A stretch of 42,975 nt of DNA from Bacteroidales bacterium (lineage in GTDB: Bacteria; Bacteroidota; Bacteroidia; Bacteroidales; Paludibacteraceae), in the NCBI GenBank assembly GCA_022777485.1, contig JALFGC010000023.1, positions 1 to 42,975 on the forward strand, written 5' to 3'. How positions within the stretch are numbered: position 1 is the first letter of the stretch; each line of letters begins with the position of its first letter. Positions 32,975 to 42,150 of the stretch are shown here, piece by piece. The notes beneath the pieces are model-generated. The model was given only the letters and a program-made list of their open reading frames with translations. It did no database searches and was not told where the DNA came from. Both the position numbers and the translations under genes were made by a program.

Positions 32975-33001
32975 GTGACAAAGAAACGTTAAAAGGTAAC
33001 C
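32975..33001 (-). promoter_or_regulatory. ECF-like promoter D, sigma operon
   Basis: Minus strand: GGTTACCTTTT (32991-33001) and TCAC (32975-32978), with the same offset as sites A-C. Leader is about 50 nt and includes a hairpin. Confidence 0.75.
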
Positions 33002-33053
33002 CTAATATCTAATTTTTTTCAAAAAAACAACAAATTTAGACGGCATAAATGGT

Positions 33054-33890
33054 TTATACGGCACCTCTTATTTCATCAATTATTGGCCAAAATTCATCAG
33101 GAATGCGTTGGCGTGCTTCAATCACTATCGTCTTGGGAATTTCTCCATAGAACGCCTCAGCAATGCCACCGGTGATGCAAGCAATGGTATCGGAGTCGCC
33201 TCCGAGCGAAACGGCAAGGCGAACAGCCGACTCATAGTCGTAGCTATCAAAGAAAGCCGCTAATGCAGCAGGCATAGTTCCTTGACAGGACACATCAAAA
33301 TAATAGCCTGGACGAATATCATCGCAATCACGGCTCAAATCATAGCCGAAGGTATCAACTATATATGCCCTTATTTCTTCTTTACTGGCACCCATACGTG
33401 CTAAGAAGATTGCAGCGGCCACACATTGCGCGCCTTTGATGCCCTCGGGATGGTTGTGAGTAATCTCAGCCGAACGCTTACCTAAGTCAAGCGCCTCTTC
33501 GATTGAGTGAGCCGCCCATCCGCAAGCAGATGCACGCATAGCAGAACCATTGCCCCAGGAGTTGTAGGGATGACGGGTACCATATTTAGAATCTTCATCG
33601 GTATTAGTATCGTCACGATAGCCATATAAAAACTGAGGAGAAAAAAGCCAGCTTGCAAAAGCGCCTCCGTATCCGGCACGAGGATACTTGTGCCCCCATT
33701 TGACCATTGAATCTTCTAACTTCTGCTGCGTCCGTTCCGGATCCGTCAGCAACCACTCTGCCACGGCAATAGACATCACGCTATCGTCGGTAGGCTCGCT
33801 ACTTTCCGAAAAGAGAGGAAATTCAGTCGTCTTGATATTACAAAATTCATAGATACTACCAATGGTATCTCCAATAATTGCTCCTAACAT
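33054..33890 (-). CDS. ADP-ribosylglycohydrolase family protein
   Basis: Predicted ARH/DraG-type hydrolase removing ADP-ribose from proteins or small molecules. 278 residues: MLGAIIGDTIGSIYEF, the magnesium motif PTDDSVMSIAVAEWLL, AGYGGAFASWL, NGSAMRASACGWA, ITHNHPEGIKGAQCVAAAIFLA, and the C-terminal metal site SLGGDSDTIACITGGIAEAFYG. Both metal motifs are intact and length is normal, so it is likely active. It is the last gene of the operon running from 42.1 kb; its start is 5 nt after the preceding stop. Confidence 0.93.
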   Translation of the reverse strand: MLGAIIGDTIGSIYEFCNIKTTEFPLFSESSEPTDDSVMSIAVAEWLLTDPERTQQKLEDSMVKWGHKYPRAGYGGAFASWLFSPQFLYGYRDDTNTDEDSKYGTRHPYNSWGNGSAMRASACGWAAHSIEEALDLGKRSAEITHNHPEGIKGAQCVAAAIFLARMGASKEEIRAYIVDTFGYDLSRDCDDIRPGYYFDVSCQGTMPAALAAFFDSYDYESAVRLAVSLGGDSDTIACITGGIAEAFYGEIPKTIVIEARQRIPDEFWPIIDEIRGAV

Positions 33891-33895
33891 AATGT

Positions 33896-34642
33896 TTAAT
33901 ATAAAAAGGTTATTCGGTCAATTATATAATAGGCAATCGCACATAATGCCGCCAGGAACCCAATCCACACAAAGGTTCGGTAGATATATTCGCGTATCTT
34001 AGACAACTTTTCCTCTGGTGTGATATGAATAACGTAGCAAGTGAAGATGATTGCAGGGACAAATGCTCGAATCCATGAGAAGTAGCAAATTGTGCCAATG
34101 CCCCCACCAATCACATGACCGGTGCAAATAACATAACAACCGGCGACAATCATCAGCAATAGCACAACCATTGATAAGATGGCTGCCAAAAGTACCAATG
34201 TAGAAAGTGACTTAGGGAGAGAGTCTTCGCCCAAAGGTAGCGCACTATACTTCCAGACAACAGCTGCAGCAAGAAGAGTCATAACTTCCAGCAGCCACCA
34301 ATTTATATATAACAGAGGCGTCCCAAAAATCCAAACACCATGAAATGAAGGAAAGAGGACGATGGTCAACGTACTCCATGCGGCAACATGAGCCAAAATT
34401 CGATGCTGTTTATCTGGTGCAGGCAACTGTTTCCGGTGGACAAAAATTGCAACACAACACACAATAATGCTCAGCAAAAGCATCATAGCATTGCCGTGGT
34501 CAACTAGTTCCCCGAGGTTGGGTTTTGACCACAAGAATTCCTTAATAAAGGGGATATGACGCACTGGTAGATAAACTGCATATAGCAGAATACCAACTAG
34601 TGCTGAACGCAAAGATATTTTTAAAGAATTACCAGTTTTCAT
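33896..34642 (-). CDS. Polytopic membrane protein, unknown function
   Basis: 248 residues with about six to seven hydrophobic segments (e.g. SALVGILLYAVYLPV, MMLLLSIIVCCVAIFV, LLEVMTLLAAAVVWKY, LVLLAAILSMVVLLLMIVAGC, TFVWIGFLAALCAIAYYII). No conserved polar motif or transporter signature is seen. Spacing of 12 nt to the gene before and 5 nt to the ADP-ribosylglycohydrolase gene after places it in the same operon. Confidence 0.75.
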   Translation of the reverse strand: MKTGNSLKISLRSALVGILLYAVYLPVRHIPFIKEFLWSKPNLGELVDHGNAMMLLLSIIVCCVAIFVHRKQLPAPDKQHRILAHVAAWSTLTIVLFPSFHGVWIFGTPLLYINWWLLEVMTLLAAAVVWKYSALPLGEDSLPKSLSTLVLLAAILSMVVLLLMIVAGCYVICTGHVIGGGIGTICYFSWIRAFVPAIIFTCYVIHITPEEKLSKIREYIYRTFVWIGFLAALCAIAYYIIDRITFLY

Positions 34643-34654
34643 ACAAATAACAGT

Positions 34655-36694
34655 TTAACGAAGTTTATTAAAGTACCAACTTGTAAGGTGAGGTGCACTA
34701 CGGAAAGAACGTAGTCCAAAGTCATAGTAGTTTTCACAATGAGACCGAACAAACTCTCCGGCTGCCGTATTGGGATAATGTTCCATTACGGTGCGGAAGT
34801 TCTTCAGGCTGAGTTCTGCTGACGCTGCGCGCTCGTCATCGGTATACATCAGTATCGCCTGTTCCAGCATCTTATCTGAGCGTTCTAGCGCGGTTTCCGT
34901 ATAAAGCTTATGTGTATTGGGAGTATATGAATCTATATACCAGGCATAGCCATTACCATAAGCAACCGCCTGCCAAACTGTAGTGTGGATATTACGGAGC
35001 GCAATGGCATATTTCAGTTGTGCATCAGCGCGGTCGTTAACGTTCGAGGCGGACTTCATCACCTTCTCAAGGCGAACCATCTCTGCTGCAAATGCACGGC
35101 GAGTAGTTTGTGTGAGTGCTCTTGCCGGACTGCGGTAATCAATTATAAATGGATCATCACAGATGGAATCCCCCGTATAGGATTGCGATAGATGAGACAG
35201 TGCATCCACTGCCTTTCCGAATTGGCTCTCACGAATGTATAGCGTTCCGGCAATATTATGGAGCCAGTCGTAATCCACATAACTGCCGCTAAGCAAGAAT
35301 CGGCTTAACTCATCCTTTGGATGTTGCAGACGATCGACATATTGCATAGTATTGGCAGCAGATCGAGTATCCAGCGCTTGGAACAAATAGCCGAAGTGAT
35401 TATCGTCCATGAAGTCGGATTTAAGTTCCTTGAAGATACGATTCTCCGCGTAGTTAATCACTTCGATAGAGCGCAATGTGCGTCCGGCACCGGCTAATCG
35501 CTTTGCATAGATACCCAGACCAATACGGCGAAGCATATCATTCCAATAGTACGAACTATAATTATAAACGACTCTCCACGGCTCAAACTTTTCCAGTTCT
35601 TTGCCTTTGGGGAAATCACGCAGTAATCGTTCTTCTATCCAGCGCAGATTTGTCAGCATCTGCTGCTCGTAAGCGTCGTTCACCGGCAAAGACTTAGCAT
35701 CACGATAGATTCGGAACAGATGTACCGATTCACGAATAAAATCATCTCCTCCGGCTTTTTCTGCTTTACGCAGGTACTGCTCTGATGAAACATCATTTCC
35801 GAGTGCATCATCAATATAGGCGAGCGTGTAGTACCATTCTGCTTTACGTTGCGTAGCAGGATGTTGAATGGCTTCTATAGCCGTTTTGCGATTTTGAAGG
35901 AACGTAACGCGCATACGTTCTGCCTCCCAGTCGTACGGTTCAATGCCTTCGTAATCCGTATTTCTCAACTCCGACTGAATACGAGCAAGAATCCGCAAAT
36001 CATCAAAGTAGCCAGATTCATCCATAATCAAATCTTTGGCCGCAGAAGCATCTCCCACGTTCTGATAAGCACCAACAGCGTAGTCCACCATCAGCGTGCG
36101 AAGCACATTATCTTGGGGGAGATGCGAGGCATACGTTTCCCAGAGATTGACATTCTCCTGATGGCGATTCAATGACAGTTGCGCACGCATCTGCTGTAGT
36201 GCATAGCGGTCGTGCAAAAGCGTATCTGTTGTATGTCCCTCTGCTGCTTGGATAACACCTTCCAACGCTGCCACATGTGGACAATGATGCGAGGGATAAT
36301 ACCACGGATCATTCATTTCACCACGTGCTGTTTCGCACGTTTTGGCGGTGATAAGGAAGTCCAACAAATCGTTTCTATCACACAGAGCTTTTGCGAACGC
36401 ATTCGATTTAAGAGAGGAGGGGAGACGATGCTTTTCACGCATGTAGCGTACATCGTCCACTCCGGACTTATACACAACCGCCTTCACATCGGCAAAGGAG
36501 AATGAAGCACCCACCAAATTACACCAAGCATCCACATTCTTGCGCATGTTCTGCGTAAATGGATCAATGGATTCATAATCTACGACACGGAAGATACGCA
36601 GACCATTAGGATCATATGCAGGGCCGGGGCCACAAGCCAGTACCGGCAACATCAGGCTCGTATTAATGAGCAAAAACAGAATCAATCTCTTCAT
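34655..36694 (-). CDS. Large helical lipoprotein, TPR-like
   Basis: 679 residues. Lipoprotein signal MKRLILFLLINTSLMLPVLAC, followed by GPGPAYDPNGLRIFRVVDY. The remainder is almost wholly helical with irregular tetratricopeptide-like pairs (EWYYTLAYIDDALGNDVSSEQYLRKAEKAG; AASAELSLKNFRTVMEHYPNTAAGEFV). Predicted to sit at the outer membrane as a protein-binding scaffold. No enzyme motif. The start at 36694 overlaps the preceding gene by 32 nt. I do not recognise a named family. Confidence 0.72.
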   Translation of the reverse strand: MKRLILFLLINTSLMLPVLACGPGPAYDPNGLRIFRVVDYESIDPFTQNMRKNVDAWCNLVGASFSFADVKAVVYKSGVDDVRYMREKHRLPSSLKSNAFAKALCDRNDLLDFLITAKTCETARGEMNDPWYYPSHHCPHVAALEGVIQAAEGHTTDTLLHDRYALQQMRAQLSLNRHQENVNLWETYASHLPQDNVLRTLMVDYAVGAYQNVGDASAAKDLIMDESGYFDDLRILARIQSELRNTDYEGIEPYDWEAERMRVTFLQNRKTAIEAIQHPATQRKAEWYYTLAYIDDALGNDVSSEQYLRKAEKAGGDDFIRESVHLFRIYRDAKSLPVNDAYEQQMLTNLRWIEERLLRDFPKGKELEKFEPWRVVYNYSSYYWNDMLRRIGLGIYAKRLAGAGRTLRSIEVINYAENRIFKELKSDFMDDNHFGYLFQALDTRSAANTMQYVDRLQHPKDELSRFLLSGSYVDYDWLHNIAGTLYIRESQFGKAVDALSHLSQSYTGDSICDDPFIIDYRSPARALTQTTRRAFAAEMVRLEKVMKSASNVNDRADAQLKYAIALRNIHTTVWQAVAYGNGYAWYIDSYTPNTHKLYTETALERSDKMLEQAILMYTDDERAASAELSLKNFRTVMEHYPNTAAGEFVRSHCENYYDFGLRSFRSAPHLTSWYFNKLR

Positions 36695-37697
36695 GGGTAT
36701 AACGGCTGGTTTGGTTGTTATCAAGGTGATAAAGGATAATGGATTGTTGCTCGTCCATAGGCAGGAGTGCTTTTACTTCCTCCAGCATGGCAGCAGAAGT
36801 GATTTCCACGCGAATTATGTCGCCATGTCCAAAATGCACACCTTTGTGTATGCCAAAGAGACAAGAACGATAGTGGGTAGAGTCGAGGCGTTCAAACTGA
36901 GGTGCCGGATAATCCATCGTGTAGGATAGATTTTGAAAATGGCCATGTTCATTATAAACAGCCGCCCATCCAAAAGTAGGCAGTGCATAATCCATAGGCA
37001 GATCATACTTTTGTATAGAACGATGCCCAAAGTAAGCCTTGCATGTTTCCACATCAAGGATAGAATTTTCGGTTGTTTCATTACGCACACTGCCGGTGTT
37101 GTATATCATAAGCACACCTCTATCAACAGGTGGTACTTTCTCACGGAGTTGCGAGATACGAATGGTAGCAGAGAGGCGCAAACCATGTGCATGCAGACGC
37201 TTACGAAGTTCTTTGCAGAAGAGGAAATAACTATCACGTGTGGATGTCTGCCAATCGCCATCAATCTGCATTTCCTGCACATTCGGAATCTCGTGCCAGT
37301 CCACCATGTTTAGTGTGCGAGTAACAATCTTCTCAGCAATTTCAGCTTCGCGACCGTCCAGTGCACGAATGGCATCTTGGGTGATATACACAGTGGGAAC
37401 GTACTCTACTCCACTCATCAGCGAATCTTGAAACTGGAGTGTAGCGATAGGTTCGATGCGTTTAGCCTCATAGTCGCATGCGTCCACATCATACATATGC
37501 AAGTAGATACGCCCAATGTCGTGATTACGAACGAACGAACGTTCCTCCTCTGTAGGGCAGAACGTAGTACGCCAATAGTAAATGCCGTTCTTGGGTTCAT
37601 ACGGCAGCAGGTTCTTGCCGTCAAAGGGCTGGCACGCGGAAAGCATGCCAACCAGCAATACTCCTAATGGGAGAATGGATTTGAAGAATTGTTTCAC
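36663..37697 (-). CDS. TIM-barrel-like lipoprotein, possibly glycosidase-related
   Basis: 344 residues. Lipobox LSAC at about residues 19-22 (MLSACQPFDG). The body has alternating strands and helices of a TIM barrel: GIYYWRTTFCPTEEE, IGRIYLHMYDVDA, EYVPTVYITQDA, VQEMQIDGDWQTSTRDSYF, LRLSATIRISQLRE, RGVLMIYNTGS, YALPTFGWAAVY. The acidic QIDGDW strand recalls DUF3142/GH18-like barrels where an Asp is catalytic, but that assignment is tentative. The start overlaps the upstream stop as ATGA (37694-37697). Confidence 0.7.
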   Translation of the reverse strand: MKQFFKSILPLGVLLVGMLSACQPFDGKNLLPYEPKNGIYYWRTTFCPTEEERSFVRNHDIGRIYLHMYDVDACDYEAKRIEPIATLQFQDSLMSGVEYVPTVYITQDAIRALDGREAEIAEKIVTRTLNMVDWHEIPNVQEMQIDGDWQTSTRDSYFLFCKELRKRLHAHGLRLSATIRISQLREKVPPVDRGVLMIYNTGSVRNETTENSILDVETCKAYFGHRSIQKYDLPMDYALPTFGWAAVYNEHGHFQNLSYTMDYPAPQFERLDSTHYRSCLFGIHKGVHFGHGDIIRVEITSAAMLEEVKALLPMDEQQSIILYHLDNNQTSRYTHEEIDSVFAH

Positions 37698-39412
37698 TTT
37701 TTCTGAGCCTTTAATTGTTCTATATATTTCAGTTCGTTTTCTGCATAAGCACGGCTACCCTCATCTTCCAGCAGAGCCTTAAAAGTTTCTTCCGCGTCAT
37801 CAAAGAAGCCAAAAGTAATTTGAGCATAACCACGACGACGTTGGAGGAAAGAGACGTATTTCCAAAGTCTTTCTTCATGAGCCATCATCCTCTCTGTACC
37901 ACGATCGTCATCTTTCTCCAGTTCCTCTAACTGCTTCCGGATGCCCTCTGCCTCATCATTTAAAACCTGAAAAACACAAGGATCGCCACTATTAGTAATG
38001 CAGTTGATATATTCCTGCGAATAGTCGAAACGATTGCAATTTTTAACTATGTCCAGATAGTAGAATCCTTTATCAAAGATGCGCAAGTCGGAGTAGCTAA
38101 AACCGAGATAATAACATACCTGGTAGTACATATTCTTCTCACTATCGCTCAGATTGAAATAGCGAGATTTCAGTTTCTGGAAGATAGGTGTCAGCACAGC
38201 TATCGCCTGAAGGTAGCACTGTTGTTGCAAAAGTTTGTGACCATGCTTCACTTGTGCTGCCATATCGGTATGTGGCAACTCTTCATCTGCCTCCGTATCG
38301 GGAGCAGGAAGTTCAGTTTTCACATAGCAAAGGCGCATAGAGATAGCCTTTGGTTCGTACGTGGCATCTGGCACATAGCTTTGTAGGAACTCATGCGGAG
38401 TGCACACGGCTGTCATGCGAACGGACAACACATCCTTTCCACCAGCAAGTGGATGTAGCGTGAACACATAATGATTGGTAACGGCATCCACAGTAAGTAC
38501 TGCTGGCGAAGATGCACCAATAAACGCAGCATCCTCCCCAGTTCCTTCAATGATAGCACTAAGAATGTCAAACGATGCAATCTGGTCACGTTGTGTTATT
38601 TCTCGTGAACCATTGGCGTTTTGAATAGTCAGACCAAGAAGATCTTCTACCTGTTCCCCATTAAAGAGATATGATAGGTATTCGCCCAGCGTACCATACT
38701 CCGGAGAAACACGACGACGATACTTCTTGGCATGGTTATTATGCTCCACACTTATCTCGGCGTCGATGAGCTTTTGCGCATCACGACGCTGATCCATCAA
38801 TTCTTCCTCAGTAAAGGTTCGTTCTGATTGAAGTTCCTGATGAAATTGAGATGCAACACGGAAGCACAAAGCGATGTAGTACATAAAAGCTGCTTCCGAG
38901 GGGCCGATGGATTCTATGAAGACATGAACGTCAATTTCATTCTGCTTCTCATCATAGGAATACACAAGTTTAGCATACCTATACTCTCGTGTACAACGAT
39001 GGCAAAGTGTACGAACCTTTTCGTAGTTCTCTACCGTATAGAGGATGCTTTCAAAACAACGATACTGTAGCAGCAGTTCGTCGTTCTTCGCACCGGCGTA
39101 GCAAAAGAAGTGGCCACCTTGGAACTCGAAACCACATGTCACCCAATCCTCATCGCGTTCAAACTCCGTTATTTCAAACTGCTTTTTACTTGCCATCGAA
39201 TACAAGAAATCAATGGCAATAGGCGGTTGAGCAGCAGAGGACTCTTTTTGTGAATCCTCTTTCTCAAAGCGTTCTTCAAGCGTTTCATTACGTTGCTTAA
39301 GAATCTTATTATCGACTTTCTGCTCATCGAGTGCATCTTTATAATGTATGCAAAGAGCAGCAGAAATAACTAAGCCAACGAAACACAATATTGCTACCAA
39401 TACCGGAGACAT
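37694..39412 (-). CDS. Membrane-anchored coiled-coil and TPR protein
   Basis: 572 residues: N-terminal TM (VLVAILCFVGLVISAALCIHY), a coiled coil (about 25-57: DALDEQKVDNKILKQRNETLEERFEKE), a mixed alpha/beta domain to about 380 with no recognised family, then TPR-like repeats (LLQQQCYLQAIAVLTPIFQKLKS; YYQVCYYLGFSYSDLRIFDKGFYYLDIV; ITFGFFDDAEETFKALLED). Begins 8 nt after the aspartyl-protease gene. Likely exposes its body in the periplasm; partner unknown. Confidence 0.72.
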   Translation of the reverse strand: MSPVLVAILCFVGLVISAALCIHYKDALDEQKVDNKILKQRNETLEERFEKEDSQKESSAAQPPIAIDFLYSMASKKQFEITEFERDEDWVTCGFEFQGGHFFCYAGAKNDELLLQYRCFESILYTVENYEKVRTLCHRCTREYRYAKLVYSYDEKQNEIDVHVFIESIGPSEAAFMYYIALCFRVASQFHQELQSERTFTEEELMDQRRDAQKLIDAEISVEHNNHAKKYRRRVSPEYGTLGEYLSYLFNGEQVEDLLGLTIQNANGSREITQRDQIASFDILSAIIEGTGEDAAFIGASSPAVLTVDAVTNHYVFTLHPLAGGKDVLSVRMTAVCTPHEFLQSYVPDATYEPKAISMRLCYVKTELPAPDTEADEELPHTDMAAQVKHGHKLLQQQCYLQAIAVLTPIFQKLKSRYFNLSDSEKNMYYQVCYYLGFSYSDLRIFDKGFYYLDIVKNCNRFDYSQEYINCITNSGDPCVFQVLNDEAEGIRKQLEELEKDDDRGTERMMAHEERLWKYVSFLQRRRGYAQITFGFFDDAEETFKALLEDEGSRAYAENELKYIEQLKAQKK

Positions 39413-39420
39413 ATGATTTT

Positions 39421-41442
39421 TTATTTTTTAGTTGTAATCTTTAGAACTTTCTTTTCGTTATCAATCTCAATCTTACCGAGGCGCTGGAGGACTGTCTGAC
39501 CCAGCAAGAGCGGAGCCTTCTGGTTGGCCACTACCGATGCACGAACACCGGTTAGTTCCAATCCGCCAAAGTTGATATGATTGATCATAAAAGTAGTACC
39601 AACAGAGATATTACCATCTGCTGTCTGGTAACGCTGCTTGCCAATCACATCCTTCTGGTTAAGGTAGCCATTCTTGTACATGAAGTTGGCTTCCGTCTGA
39701 GAGATGGTTACATCACTCGCTCCGGTATCGAAAACGAAGTTGAGCGGTAGGCCATTGATGGTGCAATCCACCTTAGTAACACCATTAGCCGCCGTAAAGG
39801 GGACTTCCACAACCTTCTCTTCTCCGGCTTCCTCGCCTTGCTCCTCTTGGAAACGAGCTACGCGCTCGTCGCGGATAGCCTCGTACTTTTGGATGAGTTG
39901 CTCCAGTTCGTCACCATGGAGCGAGTGCAAGTCCGGATCAAGGCGCAGGTGACGGAAGTGAACATAGCCATCACGCATCTCCTCATCAATATAGCGCAGC
40001 GCCAGTTCTTTCTCGCCCAGAAGGGCATAAGCGCAAGCGACATTGTATCGATAATCTATGGTATCGGCCTTCAGCAAGCTGTCAGCCAAATGCATAGCCT
40101 CTTCTTTCTGAGCGAGTGATGCCAGAGCAAACAAGCGTACCTCTGGACGTGACGATTGAGACAAAGCGCGACGATAGTCGGAGTGCGCCTTGGCGGTATC
40201 ACCAATAGCCTCGTAACAGCGACCACGCATATAGCGCTCCCAATCGTTCGAAGGCACAATAGCGAGACCGGTATTGTAGTCTTCGATAGCCTCCTTATAG
40301 CGAGACAGGAACAAGCACTTGCTTGCACGAGCAAAGTACCAATTAGATTCTTCCGGCTGTTGTTCAATGTTGAAGGCGAGGTCGACCATCATAGCATCAA
40401 TACTATCCATTTCACTATAAATGTTCGCGCGATCATAACGGAGTGACACATCAGTAGAATCAGCATCAATGGCCTTGTTGATGTATGCAAGGGCATGAGC
40501 AAAGTCACCCATATCGGCATACATATCAGAGAAGAAGCCATCAAGATCCGGATAAATCTTCTGAACTTTTTGTCCGGCACGAATAGCTTTCTCAAATTCA
40601 TGACGAGCACGATAAACCATTACCTGATAAAGCTGCCACTCCGGAGCATTGGGGTTCTTGGCAACCTGCACACGCAGCTGCGCCTGTACCAGTTCTGCAA
40701 GTTCCTCATTGTTGCACGCCTTCAGCACCTGTGATGCAGACTCCTCAAAATGCTCCATCTTGAATGCCTCAACGGCATGCTTGGCAGCGTCTTCATACTT
40801 GCCTAATTTTACTTCCATCTCTGCCATCGAACCCAAGGTGAAAGAGCGTGATGCGAGCTGGTCTGCCTTAGTGTACTGCTTCAGTGCTTCAACATAGTTG
40901 TCATTCAACTGATAGTTGTAACCTAACAGCATATAACCACGAATCAAACCGGGCTTGAGTTCGATATACTTGCGGAAGTCTGCATTGGATTTTTCCCACT
41001 GCTTGCATTGACGGTACAACAAACCACGATTCTCGTACCAATCTTCATTCTTCGGTTCGGTTTTAATGGCAACAGAGACTTCTTGAAAGGCTTTAACGGT
41101 ATCTTTCATTTCCCAATAGATACCGGATAGAAGATTATGCGTCCAAGCAGCATAATACTTCTCCGCCTTAGGAAGATTCTTTAGGGCATCATGCGCACAC
41201 TCGATGGCGGTACCATTCTCATCTTTGTGACGATAAGCAGATGCCATCCAAGCTAAGGCATAGCCATTCTTGGGGTTCTGACGAAGTTCGCGACAGAGGA
41301 ACTCGATACCCTCGTCGTACATCTGTTCTCCGATAAGTTCGCAACCGCGTTTGTAGTTATACGAATCCGGTTGTTGTGGCTCCTTTGCGAAACCAAGTGC
41401 GCAGCAAACAAGGGCTGCAAGAAATAAAATTGGGCGTTGCAT
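39421..41442 (-). CDS. Secreted TPR protein with a C-terminal retropepsin-like aspartyl protease domain
   Basis: 673 residues: signal peptide (MQRPILFLAALVCCALGFA); many TPR units from about 30 to 530 (e.g. GYALAWMASAYRHKDENGTA, YMLLGYNYQLNDNYVEALKQY, YMRGRCYEAIGDTAKAHSDY); a Glu-rich linker (RFQEEQGEEAGEEKVVEVPF); and a retropepsin-like domain from about 555 with NFVFDTGASDVTIS (catalytic Asp at about 572), a flap-like stretch, and LLLGQTVLQRLG, the second half of the fold. Such single-domain proteases work as dimers. It may process other secreted proteins of this operon. Confidence 0.85.
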   Translation of the reverse strand: MQRPILFLAALVCCALGFAKEPQQPDSYNYKRGCELIGEQMYDEGIEFLCRELRQNPKNGYALAWMASAYRHKDENGTAIECAHDALKNLPKAEKYYAAWTHNLLSGIYWEMKDTVKAFQEVSVAIKTEPKNEDWYENRGLLYRQCKQWEKSNADFRKYIELKPGLIRGYMLLGYNYQLNDNYVEALKQYTKADQLASRSFTLGSMAEMEVKLGKYEDAAKHAVEAFKMEHFEESASQVLKACNNEELAELVQAQLRVQVAKNPNAPEWQLYQVMVYRARHEFEKAIRAGQKVQKIYPDLDGFFSDMYADMGDFAHALAYINKAIDADSTDVSLRYDRANIYSEMDSIDAMMVDLAFNIEQQPEESNWYFARASKCLFLSRYKEAIEDYNTGLAIVPSNDWERYMRGRCYEAIGDTAKAHSDYRRALSQSSRPEVRLFALASLAQKEEAMHLADSLLKADTIDYRYNVACAYALLGEKELALRYIDEEMRDGYVHFRHLRLDPDLHSLHGDELEQLIQKYEAIRDERVARFQEEQGEEAGEEKVVEVPFTAANGVTKVDCTINGLPLNFVFDTGASDVTISQTEANFMYKNGYLNQKDVIGKQRYQTADGNISVGTTFMINHINFGGLELTGVRASVVANQKAPLLLGQTVLQRLGKIEIDNEKKVLKITTKK

Positions 41443-41453
41443 AGTTATATGTT

Positions 41454-41870
41454 TTAAAAAGCTAATGTTAATTCATTCCAAAAACTCTGTGGCAGATATA
41501 CATTCACCAATTGTGATACCTCTCGGAACAAAGGTGCAATCTGAGCAGGAGTGTAGCCGGCAATACCACAGCCAATGGCCGTAACCATGAAGCAAAGTTC
41601 GGTATGCTGACGTGCGAAAGCCGCAAAACGATCGACTGCGTCCTTAGTCTCAGCCAATGTGCCCATGGTCGGGATTGCATAGCTCTGACCTTGTAGACCT
41701 TCACCTTGCCCCCAAATGGCACCAAACTGATGCATGGCAAAGGCAGCTGCTCCGCCTCCATGTGCGCCTTGTGCATTACTACCAAAGACGAAAATCTCGT
41801 TTGAATCAAGTTGGTTGATGTGATAAGGAGTTGTACGAAGGTTAGATGTGTTTACATTGTTTGTTTCCAT
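41454..41870 (-). CDS. Stand-alone macro-like protein
   Basis: 138 residues. After a short tail (METNNVNTSNLRT) comes the same domain as in the DUF1810 fusion: IFVFGSNAQGAHGGGAAAFA, FGAIWGQGEGLQGQSYAIPTM, MVTAIGCGIAGYTPAQIAPLF, LPQSFWNEL. The glycine loops suggest binding of ADP-ribose or a similar nucleotide; I recall related phage-associated families but cannot confirm. It lies 13 nt after the HTH gene and 11 nt before the protease gene, so it belongs to the same operon. Confidence 0.75.
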   Translation of the reverse strand: METNNVNTSNLRTTPYHINQLDSNEIFVFGSNAQGAHGGGAAAFAMHQFGAIWGQGEGLQGQSYAIPTMGTLAETKDAVDRFAAFARQHTELCFMVTAIGCGIAGYTPAQIAPLFREVSQLVNVYLPQSFWNELTLAF

Positions 41871-41883
41871 AATCAGTTTGGTT

Positions 41884-42102
41884 TTAAAAGTTAAGACGTT
41901 TAGAGTATTCTGCGAAGAAATCATATTTAAGCACATTAGATATGATGACTAAGCGATCGGTGTTGATATTGGCAGAGCGCAATATCCTGTAGCAGTTGGG
42001 GCGCTGTATCGACAGTTGGTTAGCAAGCCATGTTACTGTATGGTCTTGCTTCTCCAACTGCGATTGAATTTCTTGTCCGATATGAAGGCGTTTTGATTTC
42101 AT
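41884..42102 (-). CDS. Small XRE-like helix-turn-helix protein
   Basis: 72 residues: MKSKRLHIGQEIQSQLEKQDHTVTWLANQLSIQRPNCYRILRSANINTDRLVIISNVLKYDFF. The order of helices, TVTWLANQLSIQRPNCYRIL as the HTH and the following INTDRLVIISNVL, matches Cro/CI-like folds. It heads the operon of secreted TPR proteins and the ADP-ribosylglycohydrolase, so it may regulate it. The start at 42102 is preferred over 42117 by homology-like length. Confidence 0.75.
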   Translation of the reverse strand: MKSKRLHIGQEIQSQLEKQDHTVTWLANQLSIQRPNCYRILRSANINTDRLVIISNVLKYDFFAEYSKRLNF

Positions 42103-42150
42103 AGAGGTGCGGTTCAATGAGTTAAAGATAAAGGTTCAATGGCAACGAGG

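Noticed and set aside
38255..38285. Second copy of the B/C leader inside the 572-residue gene
   Set aside because: Only about 12 nt (around TATGTGGCAA) match, it is inside coding sequence, and no GGTTACCTTTT is nearby.
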